Source: Eudromia elegans
Lineage: Eukaryota; Chordata; Aves; Tinamiformes; Tinamidae
DNA length: 64,000 nt
Assembly (NCBI GenBank): GCA_003342815.1
Contig: PTEX01000273.1
Span: forward strand, 558,001 to 622,000
Reading direction: 5' to 3'
The translations under genes and the position numbers were made by a program. Shown here one piece after another: positions 37,701 to 48,837 of the stretch (positions within the stretch are counted from its first letter, which is position 1; every line of letters begins with the position of its first letter). The notes beneath the pieces are model-generated. The model was given only the letters and a program-made list of their open reading frames with translations, searched no databases and was not told where the DNA came from.

Positions 37701-38708
37701 CAAGAAGAGCCCAATAGCACTGTTCCTGTTGTAAATTAGTAGCAAGCTTGCAGCTGTGTAGCTCATTAAAAATTGTATCATTTAGGGATATTTTGAAAAC
37801 ACAGAGGTCCATTAAAAAGACTGGCAGTGTGTAGTTGTCAAACAGACATGCAATTATTGTCATAATATTGTCATCAATTGGATGGGAGAAATTACATGAT
37901 GAACTGAGAAGCTTTTTAAAATCCAATTGAGATTTCCCAGCACAGTCTTCCCTTTGTTTAGACCAGCCATCACCCATCTCTGAATCTCCAAAGTGTGAGG
38001 AGTCCTCAGAGTGTTTGCAGGAATGCTCCCGGGTGCCAGTTATAGTTTCCAATTACAATTTCCTCTTCACTCTGCTTTCTGCGGGTGACAGTATTTTGCT
38101 CACAGACTGATACTGCCAGCCTAGAGCCTCTTGATTTATCCTATTCAGAAGATTAGCTTAGAAGTGCAGCAACATCTTTCCTTGACATCCACCCCTCTTT
38201 CCGGAGATGTTCTCCTCCCTCCCTGCTTGAGATAAGGTGAGCCTCAGAATTTCACCCCCACCAATCTTGCTTCCTCTCCATATATAAGCACTGAAGTACT
38301 AGCAGTATCCTGCTCCACGTAGCTGAGTTCTCTTACGGTCATGATACAAGTGGTCTGCATGTTTAGCTCTGCACTTACATGATTATTTCCAAGGGCAAGT
38401 AAAGTCCAAGCTTCTTAGCTCTGCTCTGGAGTCACTTGCTGTAAGCTAAAAAATACCTTTTTCCCTTCTCTAATGGCTGCTGCATTCAACATGCTGCATT
38501 CACCAGCAGCATTAGAGACAGGTAAAAATGGGCTTATCTTCTAAAAGAGTTGTTCTCTCTTTCCTCAGCCAAAATAGGCATCTGCCTGCCTTGCCCATGT
38601 ACTTCGATCTGCCTGAGCCCAAGCCTGCCTTTCAGACAGAGGTGACAGTAGAAGAATCAAAGTCTTATTTCAAAGAAAAATATTTCATGTCTGTATCACT
38701 GTTTTGGC

Positions 38709-38730
38709 TTTTTTTTTTTTTTTTTTTTTT
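38709..38730. repeat. T22 homopolymer
   Basis: 22 consecutive T, followed by CCCTGG. Confidence 0.95.
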
Positions 38731-39067
38731 CCCTGGAAGGGAAAGGGAGGAAATTTTCTACTTAGTGTTACTGAAAAGGAGTTTGAATTTCTTCAGTTAG
38801 TTAAGTGTAAAAGCCTGCCAAAGACATGCAACGTTATCTATTTATATGACTTTTGTCTTTACCAGAGTTATCCAAAGATGACTACAAAATCAAGCACTTT
38901 TTGATGTATGACAATATTACCCTTATAATTACAGTAACTCCTCATATATTTTAAGAAGTTAATGTGCAGCATAACAGGATTTGCTTCTAAATATATTGCT
39001 ATGGTGCAGCTATTACTTATACATTCCTATTTAAATAACATTTCTTGCGGGTTGTGATTTTTATGAG

Positions 39068-39123
39068 AATTGTACAGATTTTTAAATTTAAAATTTAAAT
39101 TTAAATTGTACAGGTGTTTAAAT
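39068..39123. repeat. Tandem duplication (36-bp period) around an AT palindrome tract
   Basis: AATTGTACAG occurs at 39068-39077 and again at 39104-39113. Each copy is followed by a closely similar ...TTTAAAT sequence, and the interval is built of TTTAAATTT units. It is a short tandem duplication of very AT-rich self-complementary sequence. Confidence 0.85.
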
Positions 39124-39668
39124 CCTGTTTGTGGTCTATGTGACCTGTTTAAGTGACTTGTAGTGTGGATGTCAGAAAACATTTCCACAAAGTGATGATG
39201 AGGGGCTGCTGTGTTGTTTTTAGAAAAATCATTTGCTCTTTCCCTGTATATAATTTCGCAAAGTCTCCTTCTTCTTCCTTTTTCCTTTGGTGAGGTGTTT
39301 GGAGGGGGAGGACAGCAGAGAGGAAAGCCACTGATCTTTTTAATCAAACACTGCTCAGTTCATTAGTTTACACTTCCCAACAACTATACTGTGAGTATTT
39401 TTTAGCATTTATTTTCCAAAATGAATTAAATAAAAAAAGCAGTGCTGTTACTAAGATGTACTGTATTATCTTACTAGTTCTGCACTTGTAGTTTTGGAAT
39501 AGCAGAATTCACAAATGAAAGATAAACATGTCAAAAATATATCTAGTTACCAACTGTGGTCTTGCCTTCAAGTAGAAGTAGATAGGGTTGACATCTTATG
39601 TTGAAACTAAGAAAGAACAAAAAACCTCTCAATTGACAGTTGAATGAACACTTTCCCAGGCTTGAGTG

Positions 39669-39735
39669 TCACAGAATCACAGAATGGTTGAGGATGGAAG
39701 GGACCTCCACAGATCATCTAGTTCAGCCCCTTCAG
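39669..39735 (-). mobile_element. CR1 LINE, short 3'-end fragment
   Basis: The plus strand shows ACAGAATCACAGAATGGTTG, then GATGGAAGGGACCTC and AGATCATCTAGTTCAGCCCC. This is the reverse complement of the CR1 3' terminus, so the element lies on the minus strand. Only about 65 bp remain, which is extreme 5' truncation. Confidence 0.92.
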
Positions 39736-40235
39736 GTCGTTTGAAGACTAGTCCTGTTGGTGAAGGCGGATGTCTAGAGGATACCACAAAAAAAAGAAAT
39801 GGAAGGTGCTGGATAATACCAAAGAGATGCATTTGAGGAGAACAAATTTTAAGTGATGCAACAAGCATAGGAAGGAGAAAAGCAGAAAACAGGATAAGGA
39901 TTGAAAGGTGGTGAGACTGTAGCTTTATATCACACCTAAACATGATGGTCCTGCATAGGTTTCAGCAGCCTTGATGCTGTCCAGAGCCCTGATTGCAGCA
40001 GTAATTGGAGACCCACAATGTGCTGCTCCCTTAGCATTTTTTTCTGCTATGTTACAAGTCTGAAGTTTTTGGAGGGTCTTGAGAGAAGACTTTATTAGGA
40101 CTTGTGTAGGTCAATGTACCTAGCTCCTCCTGTATAGTTCCTGAGTCATGTAGAGAAGCAAGAAGGAGATATATGTATATATATTATTGGAACTGCCTGA
40201 AGGACTGGGTTTGGTGCATTACTTGTAGTACGTTT

Positions 40236-40526
40236 TTTAACAGTGATAGAACTAGGGGATAGAACTAGTGATAGAACTAGGGGAAATGGCCACAAATTGA
40301 GGCATCAGAAGTTCCACAGGAACTTAAGAAAGAATTTCTTAACAGTGAGGGTGACAGAGCCCTGGAACAGGCTGCCCAGAGAGGTGGTGGAGTCTCCTTC
40401 TCCGGAGATCTTCAAAACTTGCCTGGATACCACCCTGTGCCACGTGCTCTAGGTGACCCTGCGTGTGCAGGGGGGTTGGACTCTAGAGGTCCCTTCCAAC
40501 CTTAAGTATTCTATGAGTCTATGAAA
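40236..40526 (+). mobile_element. CR1 LINE, 3' end, 5'-truncated
   Basis: The plus strand carries the end of CR1 ORF2 and its short tail. The translation from about 40290 to 40415 shows the typical NGHKLRH...F...RNLRKNFLT...NRLPREVVESPS...FKTCLD pattern. It is followed by GGGGTTGGACTCTAGAGGTC-type sequence and the terminal ATTCTATGAGTCTATGA repeat ending at about 40525. A 25-bp-period duplication of AGTGATAGAACTAGGGG (40242-40258 and 40267-40283) lies at its 5' edge. The copy is better preserved than the others here, and cannot encode a working protein because almost all of ORF2 is missing. Confidence 0.96.
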
Positions 40527-42574
40527 TTGTTACAGAACAGAGCAAGCTGTCTGCTATTCCAACTTTAGAGGTTTTGTTTTTCCTCCAGAAATATACCTGC
40601 AAGCTAAACTTAAACTCTCTGCTATACTGGATGCCTAAAGAGTCAGATGTTCATGTCATAGGAGTTTAATGAGAGAGGAAGCAGGGCTTGGGTCCAGTTG
40701 ATGCTATTGGCAATTTACCTCCCAAGGCATTCTGCTGTTTTCCTGCAGTTTACATTAGACACTGAAGCTCCTGTGCAAACCAGTCCCTTAAGTCAGGTTC
40801 CTCCTTACTGTAGGCACATCCTTCAAGTTTAGTTCCTCTTGCTGTTTAGGATACTCTCATCATCTTCTGATTGCCTGTAGTGAAAGGTATCGGAAGATGT
40901 GCACCTAAATGTACAGCTGAGACTGGCAACTCCCAGCAGAGATTAACAAATCCTTAAATGGTTCTGATGGCTCCTCCTTTAAAATCATGTCCTTTCCAGA
41001 AAGTTTCTCCTGTCCTTCTTCTGTTATCATTGCCTGTATTCTTTTTACTTGGTTTAAAACACTTGCTTCCAGTAGATCTCACCAGTATGGCGCCTGGGAA
41101 AGAAAAATGTTGGCAACTTGGCAACTCTTATGTCCTTCAGAAGCTGTCCTGTATCTTTTAGCATCAAAATACATCAATCTTTTCTCTTGTAGTACATCTT
41201 TGTAGGAATTTTTAAAGGAATCCCAGGAATTTGGCACTTTTTTTTAAAAAAAAAAGAATTAATCTTTTTTTCCTATTATTTCTCTATATTTCAATATATT
41301 ATATTCCAATAAACTTATATTTAGGTTTTATTTTTTGTTTGAGTGTTTTCACTCTACTGGTAAAGCACTATAAATAAAATTAAATTTTTATGGAGGAAAA
41401 TTCAATATTTATAAATTTCAGCTTAAAGTATGAAGCATAATATGCTACTACCATTTTTAAAGAGGCATAGAGATTTTCTGACACACTGTTTAAGCATAAT
41501 AAAGCTAGCTTTTTACTGGAGAGTGAGGTACAATTTTGCAGCAATAATAGTTTTTTAAAATAAATACTCCTGTAAATATGCTGATGAGCTGGTGGTAATA
41601 TTGTCTCCTGTTCCAAAAAAGCAAATACAGTTAGCTTTTGATTTTTGTTGGTCTTAAATTCAAGTGCTTTATTTGCAAACCCAAGGAGGCAAAAATTTGC
41701 AGTTGAAGACAGAAGGCTTGTTTCTTTCTTTGTTATTTTTAACCCATATAGATTCTAATGTAAAGCCACAGCCATGATATCACTGCATCATTACTGCAGA
41801 CATGCAAGGATATTATTCTTGTGGTATGGTAATGACAATGATAACTTATATATCATACCAATATACAGAGATCTTGTAGATGTTGTATTGGCTTGCCCTT
41901 ACTGTAGATCATGAATGATATATTATTGATATCCTTGACATATTTTGCTAGATTTGTATCTAGCATTCAAAACTCATACATGCCTTTAAGAAAATCTGGG
42001 TCTCTGTATATTAGGTTTAATTCTGTTTGGTTCAACACACAGGATTTTTACTCTGATCTTACGATACGTGAAACACCAACTTGGTAGTGGTGTGATGGTT
42101 TTTCTTCATTTTACAGTCATTACTGACTTAAAGGAAATCTATAAACTGGATGTAATAACATTATCTTCCTTGTTCTGGGGACCAGTCAGTGTAGGCAAAC
42201 ATCGCACTAGAGGATACAGTCTCTCCTTCACCTTAGATGTTTCTGGCTCAGCATTTTGGAAAGGATCAGTAACTTATTTGTGATGAAAAACACGACTGTC
42301 AAGGCTGACAATCTGCCTTCTTCTAGGACTTTGTTTGCACAAGGTCGGGCGGGTTGGGGGCTGAAAGGTCTGGCAGCTTCCAGTGTGCCTAACTGCAAGC
42401 CCATTTATCACGCTTGCTACTCCTCCAAAGTCCTAGTAAGATTTAACAATGGGTAAAATCTGTGGCTTTCAGCAGTGACCAGGCCTTGGTTTAGGACATT
42501 TAGGTTAGATAAAAATAAACCAACAACTTTCAAAATTATGACTTGTGACACATTTGTCATTTGTCAGGCTCGTA

Positions 42575-42650
42575 GCGTCAATCAAATCTTGCAGTCAGTG
42601 ACTGGAGTAATTAGCTTGTCCACTGCTGTCCTATCTAATTATTTTAATAG
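42575..42650. promoter_or_regulatory. Candidate enhancer motif cluster (PBX-type and homeodomain cores)
   Basis: GTCAATCA at 42577-42584 is the complement of a PBX-type TGATTGAC core. It is followed by TAATTA at 42608-42613 and TAATTATTTTAAT at 42636-42648. The spacing and non-repetitive context resemble the 14.53-kb cluster. AT-rich DNA yields TAATTA cores by chance, so confidence is low. Confidence 0.2.
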
Positions 42651-44287
42651 ACATTTTCAGGGCACAAAAGATGTAAAATGTTTTAAATCTCGAATATAGA
42701 GAAACAACTGCATTTGTCAGTGCAACATCTTCAAAACTCAGTGCTTTTTGTTCATTTTTACCACCCATCCACCCACAGAGACACTCGTTGCTAATGCAAA
42801 CACTCTTGTCTGTCATCACCACTTTGGCCCCGAGTCTTTTCTGTCTTTCCCATCACCTGTTCTTCTATCTTCCACATGTTCTATACATTGTGTGAATGTA
42901 GATTTTAAGATCCCAGGCAGAATTATTTTTGCTTGTATATGGTCTGCTGAACTGGCCCTGGCAGTCTCCATCCTTTGATATTTGGTATAATATTTTGTAT
43001 TTGAGTAATAATCCAGAGAGGATGCAGATAGGATTACAATGTTGTCTGCTTGCACAAAAGCTTCTAGCACCTTTCTAAAGACATAAAATCAACCTGCTTC
43101 ATATAGCAAGGAAAAGTAGCAACAGTGATTACTGTTCATTTCAGGTTAGTAAATACCGGTAGAAAGGTGTTTGACCAAGGTGTGGGTGAAAGAAAGAGAG
43201 AAAGATGGTTGCAGCTGGGTGTCACACTTGAAGATCTGATGGAATCTTCTACCATGGAGAAAAGGACCCTGATGTAGGATGGAAGTAGAGAACTGGGTTT
43301 ACCATCCTGGGATTCAACTCAGCGCTGACTTGCCCTAGAGAACGGGAAATGTTCTCAGAGCTACTCATATTTGCTGACCAAGCAGATTGTTCCAGGCAAG
43401 GTATGTCAGAAGCCTTGTGTTTCATGCAGCCAAGAGAATGGAGACCAAACCCAGAAGAGCTTCGTTATAGATAGAAGTGAGCTGGTTTATTAACAGTAAA
43501 GTAGACATAAAAATAAAATTCATGTATGTGTTTATCAATCTCACTATGTTAATGTGAAGAGAGGATAAGTGAAGATATCTTTCTTCAGCTTTTGCACTCA
43601 GGGGGTCAGGGAGCAATGTTGCTGAATTATACATCCTACCTTGTTATTGGGATTCCTATGGGAGATTGGCAAATAAATATGTGGTTTTCAGTTAAGACTC
43701 CTGGGCTGCTATTAAAGCTAGGTGGGGCAATTTTGACTCAGTAGTTTATCTGAGTACATGGTAGAAGTAACATAGTACGATCTGACACAGTCAAAGCTAA
43801 AGTATGGGGTAGAGAAATAAAGACCAAACTTTGACTGACTGACAAGTTAGCTTTGGGAAAAAAGATTAGCAATAACAGACTTGACTCAAGTATCATCTTG
43901 TTTTTGTGTATATTGGGGAAATAATTACAAGTACTGCTTTGGCTTTATGTGGATGATTAAGCAGTGACATGATCTCTTTAGCTAAGTTGGTTTTTAGCTT
44001 GAGTAAACTTTAATATTAACACACCAGGATTTGATAATGCAGTGATAGCTTGTAGCATGAAGATTTATTGTCTTCCTCATTCCTTGTTTTTGGTTTACAT
44101 ACTCATTTGTCATTTCTTTTTTGTTCTATGTCACTACGAATTAGTTGGATAGGATTAGTAGGGCCTTACTATTTCTCAATATCGTTTGCAGATCTTGGTC
44201 AGTTTACTTGGTTAAAAGGAAGAATAATATTTTGGGTCTATTTTCTTTTAAGAGAGCAGTTTAATTACTGTCCAGTTAAGTTTATTT

Positions 44288-44402
44288 CCAGACTTAATAA
44301 ATACACTTTAATAAATACATATATGCATTTATATAAAAATAAAAATTTATATAAATATGTATATTTGTTTATATAAATAAATATATATATAATAAATATA
44401 TA
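44288..44402. repeat. AT-rich low-complexity (TAAATA/TATA) tract
   Basis: Overlapping AATAAATA, ATATAT and ATATAAATA units with very few G or C over about 115 bases. Confidence 0.88.
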
Positions 44403-44662
44403 TGCTCAAGGAGGACTGATTGCAAATCAAAAGACTAGCATTCTTATAGTAAACATGTTTCTATCTACCTTAAAAGTATGCACAGTACAAATATCATCTG
44501 TTTATATGTCATAGAAGTCACAGACTTCTAAACAATGTCAGCAGTGTTTCCCAGACTGATTGATTCTGTCATAGGAAAACACTATTAATGTGTTAATGTT
44601 AATCATATATTTTTGAAGAGTTTTAATACCAACTTTTTAGATAAAATATTTCATGTGTCATA

Positions 44663-44732
44663 AACTAGTTAGGGGACTACCTTTTCGAAAAGGTCAGCTT
44701 TCTAGAAACTAGTCATCTGGAAATCTAGATTT
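44663..44732. other. Cluster of perfect palindromes
   Basis: Within 70 bp lie AACTAGTT (44663-44670), the 16-bp palindrome ACCTTTTCGAAAAGGT (44679-44694), TTTCTAGAAA (44699-44708, which includes a dimeric heat-shock-type TTCnnGAA), ACTAGT (44708-44713) and AAATCTAGATTT (44721-44732). All are exact. Four share a CTAG core. Confidence 0.85.
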
Positions 44733-46502
44733 AACATGGGAAATATTATGACATGTTAAAACAGTGAATTATATTACATTGCTATATTAAAGTGAATTAT
44801 GTTCCTCTAGCAGGAATGCAGTGAGTTATGCTTTTTAGTTCTATTGATTCTCCTTGCCAGAGCACTAGATTTCATAAATTTTCTTCAGAAGTTTCAGCAA
44901 CTGAAATCTAACCAGTCTGCTTCCAAGCATTAGCTATAAATGTACAAAAGGGAGATCTCTTTTTTTGCTTCTTTCAAGGCACAGCAAGCCCTGGCTTTGT
45001 TCAGTGACCAAGGAAAACACACATATTGCTGGCATTGATAACGACAACAGAAAACAAGCATTAATTTCTCTGAGCAGCAGCAGAGCGCGGGGCTCCTGCA
45101 GGGCTTACAGTTGCTTGGTCCACACATCTGCCTTCACAGTTGGAAGTCCCAAATCAGTGCCGTGAGAATAGAGATGGCCACGATGCATTTCGTCATGATG
45201 GCAATTTTCTTCACAGTGTTAGAAAGGTACTCAAGAAATACTCCAGATTTCTGTTTCCCATTTATATAGTTCTTATTTTTCCATATCGCTGTACAAATCC
45301 AGTTAACTCCATGTGTCTCAATGGCATTAGGAGCCTGACATTTTCATAGATTTACAGAAAACAATAAAAAGGATAGAGTCACTTAAACCAAATGTGCTTT
45401 ATTTTTGCTCTCTGTGTTCCCAACCCTGAGTGCATTTAAGGTTTTGCTTAGTCAAATTCTACTCACATGACAGATGGAGAGCAATGGAGACAAATATCTA
45501 CAAACTCCATATTAAAACCCATCCTTCTAGCACTGACTGGGGCCTGCTTGGCCATGGTATTTCTATTGCCATGGTAAATCTTTTACCTCCACCCTCTTCC
45601 TTGAGGGGTCAAGCAGGGACATAGTGGATGGAGTTTCTCACCAAATATTAGGCATTTATGGAATAACTGTATCCTGCAGAGATAGTCCTTAGGTTCTTTC
45701 ATATCAATGGAGAAAGTTTTCTGGGAGCTATTCATCTTCTGTACAAACTTCAGAAATTCGCCTTCAGATAGAATGAGCTATGCCTAATAAGTGCCCCCTT
45801 TTTTCACTGACTGCAACAGAGTTAGTGGCTGGCTCTGATGTAAATGTCTAGGTGAAGTGAGACAAATCCCTCCTGAGGTAACAATATTGGCTGTTATACT
45901 TGGCAATTGCTGCTTCCCAGAGACATCCTTATAATCTGAAAAGAGGCATTTATCCTCTGCATGGTGTTGATCGACTGCATAAGGCTTGAGGCGGGTGGCT
46001 GATGGATAGATAGCCCTTTGGAGATACAGCAGCAGCATTCCTTAATGTCACTTTGTTTCTCTACAAATTGAGAGATAGGGTATTAAGAAAAAATCACTAG
46101 TTGACCTACCAGGTCTGAGTAAGTTGTGTAAACAAAATATTTAAGCTAGGCCAAAACCTCTAAATGGGGAGGAAGGACCTAGCAGATTTGCTTCCATATG
46201 ACTAAATGTGTGCTGATTACAGTGAGTTTGACAATGTGGGCCTGTTGGATAAGGTCACATATTTTGAAGGAGAGTAAGTTTTTTGGCTAGTTGCTTTAAA
46301 AAATGGATATCAAAAGTTTCTTTCTGAATGCATCACATGCATAGAAACATAGAGATTCATATACATATAAGAATTATATACCAAATGCTTTTTTTTTTTT
46401 TGGCTTCACTCTACCTTGTCTACCATAAATAATATATATTGTCTACATGTTTTGTTATGTGATGTGCTCTGTGAATAGGATTCTTGGTAGGAACCTGCCA
46501 CT

Positions 46503-46565
46503 TATATATATATATATATATATATATAAAAAGTATATATAAAGTTTATATATATATATATAAAG
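46503..46565. repeat. (AT)n microsatellite, interrupted
   Basis: Long alternating TA runs in two or three blocks separated by AAAAGTATATATAAAGT-type sequence. Confidence 0.95.
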
Positions 46566-47292
46566 TTATCTAATCAGGTATGTATTATAACATACTTGGA
46601 AGCCATTTACTAGGTTAGTAAGTGCTTAGATAAGGATAGCAAGCTATTTAACTAGCTGCTCTTCTAGATGTAATTATACAGCATCATCCTATTAACTCTT
46701 TATCCAAGAACAGTGGTGAGAGAACCTTCTATAATAAATACTTGGGACAAACTTCTACTTCCTGCCAATTCAGTTTGTGGTATGTTTTCCTGAGCAATCA
46801 CTGTTAAAGCCAAATAACATTACAGCCAGGAAAATTTTCCATGTTTCTGTGTTGCTAACAGTGAAAGAGCATGAAAAGTATAAATTATGCATTTTGGTAA
46901 AATGTGACAAATGGCAACAAGAGCACTAATCTGAGCCTTGGGTGACCACAGTTAAGCTTCTTGCTTCAGTATGCCTATCCTGTGTGTTTCTGGACACGTC
47001 AGTTTGGCCCCAGTTTACACGGGCCATGCTTGCTCTGGAAAACCCTTTAAAGGAATGGAGGGAGGAAAGGGGGACAAAATTGTTCCAAAATCTACCTGAG
47101 GCTTCAGTTTCATTACGAAAATGCCACACACCTCTGCCTTGCAACTTCCAGCCACATCTTAGGTCATGTTCCACTCCTGACTTAATCGCTTGCTAGTATG
47201 AGGGGCTGTTCTCATCATAGCTGCAGATCACCTGAAACAAGATATGTCCGTAGTCTTGTAAGGCACATCCTCTTGACACCAAACATATTCAG

Positions 47293-47345
47293 AAGAAAAA
47301 CAAAAAAAGCAAAAACAAACAAAAAGGCAAAACCAAAAATCAACA
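47293..47345. repeat. A-rich (CAAAA)n low-complexity tract
   Basis: Repeated ACAAAAA, GCAAAAA and CCAAAAA units. Confidence 0.8.
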
Positions 47346-47826
47346 ACAGCAAGTAAACCCCACCAAAGCTCTACCTTTCGAGCGTTTTGTGGCTTAACCG
47401 TCACAATCTGTCAGGTTTTTCACCACAATTTTTTTTACACATTTCAAATCGCTTGTACTCACGCTCAGTTTTTCTCGTAGCCCTTTTGATCTTTTCAGTA
47501 TTTGGAGTCCTTTGCTTCTTGCCTGTTACGAGTAGATGGGAATAAAAGTGTCTTGCTGTGCACAGGGGATGGTATAGTCTGGGCTTAAAATGTGCTCTTT
47601 TATGCCAGCAGTGAACCTCACCTTCTCAGGAGGCAAGGGAAAAGCAGAGAAACAAAGATTTTGTATCTGCTGAGATTATAATGCCGCCTTGGGTTGCATG
47701 GGCACCTGGGGAGAGCTGGCAGTTCCCGCGCTGTTTCTTGCTGAGGAGGGTATAGCTGGGAAACAGCCCACAGACTGTTTCTACCAGCCCATGGCTAGTA
47801 ATTCCTGTAATCTGTCCCTTTTAATT

Positions 47827-47965
47827 AGAATCATAGAATCATTATAGTTGGAAAAGACCTTCACGATCATAAAGTCTAATCATAAACCCATCGCTACCAT
47901 GCCTGCTAAACCATGTCCCTAAGCGCCTCATCTGCACGCTTCTTGAACACTGCCAGGGGCAGTGA
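47827..47965 (-). mobile_element. CR1 LINE, 3'-end fragment, old copy
   Basis: The plus strand has GAATCATAGAATCATTATAG, then TTGGAAAAGACCTTCACGAT and the CTAAACCATGTCCCTAAGCG block. This is the reverse complement of an older CR1 3' end of the TTGGAAAAGACC type. The element runs on the minus strand and is about 140 bp. It lies inside the GC-richer 47.7-48.9 kb segment. Confidence 0.93.
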
Positions 47966-48039
47966 CTTTTATGGGAATAGATCATTACATTTTAAGAAAT
48001 TAAGAGTGATTTTTGAGCTCTAAACAACAAAAAGCAATC

Positions 48040-48645
48040 TGTGGCAGGACTCTTCTGTGTCCTGCAGCTGCCAGGCACGCAGTGGTCCCCGAGCTCCTCT
48101 CAGTCTCCTGGGGGCGGCCAAGGCCAGCCTGGAGACACTGCAGGATTAAAAGATGTGGGGCTGTTAGCAGGAGTGGGGAGCAGGTGTGTGATCTGCATCC
48201 AAACTGCTCCAGGTACTTGGGCTGAATCTTCATAGCAGGGACCGAAGCGGATATGAAACAAAATCAGATTTGTTGCCTTTATGGAGAAAGCATGGGGAAC
48301 TTTGTAAATGGGAAGTCAGGACACGGGGTGCAGCGGGGGCCAGAGAGCTCGAGCACCTTATGTAACGCAGGCAGCATCACGACAGATCACGCCATCCGCG
48401 GGAAGCAGCCTGGAAAACCTGGGGAAGATGGAAGAGGAGCCTCAAGCCCATATTTCAACCTGCGCCAGCGGGGAGGAGCCCTCCCCTTCCCTCCCCTTCC
48501 CTCCTCTCTGGAGAGGCTGCGGATCTGGCAGCCCTGTCTGGAAGGAGCCGGGCTCCCTCCCGCCCCTCGTCGGCCGAATCTCCACCGCCTTGAGGGGTTC
48601 TCGGGTCCGAGCTACCCTGACGCTATTTATTTTGCAAAATACAGA
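48040..48645. promoter_or_regulatory. CpG-rich segment, candidate promoter or enhancer island
   Basis: This is the most GC- and CpG-rich part of the window. CpGs are frequent from about 48245 to 48620 (for example CGGGG, CTCGAG, CATCCGCGGG, CGTCGGCCG), against a background where CpG is rare. Two ATG-initiated overlapping open frames cross it (48253-48651, 132 codons; 48308-48673, 121 codons), both Pro/Arg/Gly-rich and without a recognisable domain. I read those as compositional. A minus-strand quadruplex candidate lies inside, and a CCAAT plus X-box pair lies about 160 bp beyond it. It could mark an unannotated transcription start or a lineage-specific exon. Confidence 0.4.
48479..48501 (-). 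other. G-quadruplex candidate on the minus strand
   Basis: The plus strand carries C runs of 3, 4, 3, 4 and 3 separated by T, TT, T and TT, partly from a tandem CTCCCCTTCC unit. The minus strand therefore has five closely spaced G runs with 1-2 base loops. It lies inside the CpG-rich segment. Confidence 0.75.
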
Positions 48646-48692
48646 AAATGAGTGCTTTCATATATTGATATGAAATAGATTTGCCGGTGCAT

Positions 48693-48716
48693 TTGTGTGC
48701 GTGTGTATGTGTGCAG
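48693..48716. repeat. (GT)n short imperfect repeat
   Basis: Alternating TG units interrupted by CG and TA. Confidence 0.85.
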
Positions 48717-48806
48717 TATTTTAAGCTGTCTGGCACATTAATTTAGCCACCTGTTCTTGCCTCTTTCTGCTGCACAAATTAGATGGTCTCAAGGGAGCCT
48801 GTGCAG

Positions 48807-48837
48807 CTGATTGGGTCTGCCTCGTTACTAAGGCAAC
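48807..48837 (-). promoter_or_regulatory. Adjacent CCAAT (NF-Y) box and RFX X-box
   Basis: CTGATTGGGT (48807-48816) contains an inverted CCAAT box in the classic CTGATTGG context. Seven bases on, GTTACTAAGGCAAC (48824-48837) is a good X-box. Read on the minus strand the order is X-box then CCAAT, which is the order used at some RFX/NF-Y promoters (MHC class II X-Y being the best known, there with wider spacing). The CpG-rich segment lies downstream for minus-strand transcription, so a minus-strand start around 48.6-48.75 kb is the simplest promoter model. This is inference from motifs. Confidence 0.35.

Larger units (their letters stand above)
32964..39060. other. Unique AT-rich non-coding DNA
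   Basis: No gene is supported. Landmarks are a CAGACCTTT direct repeat at about 33020-33038, an alternating purine-pyrimidine AT/CATA patch near 33103-33136, (GTTT)n at 33911-33934, the inverted repeat at 34671-34700, and T22 at 38709-38730. No transposon is recognised. Confidence 0.65.
40527..44660. other. Unique AT-rich non-coding DNA
   Basis: No gene is supported. It contains the PBX/homeodomain motif cluster near 42577-42650 and an AT-rich low-complexity tract at 44288-44402. No transposon is recognised. Confidence 0.65.
44733..47690. other. Unique AT-rich non-coding DNA
   Basis: No gene is supported. It holds a paired GCCATGGTA motif at 45551-45576, a T run near 46389-46401, (AT)n at 46503-46565, and an A-rich CAAAA tract at 47293-47345. 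Confidence 0.65.
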
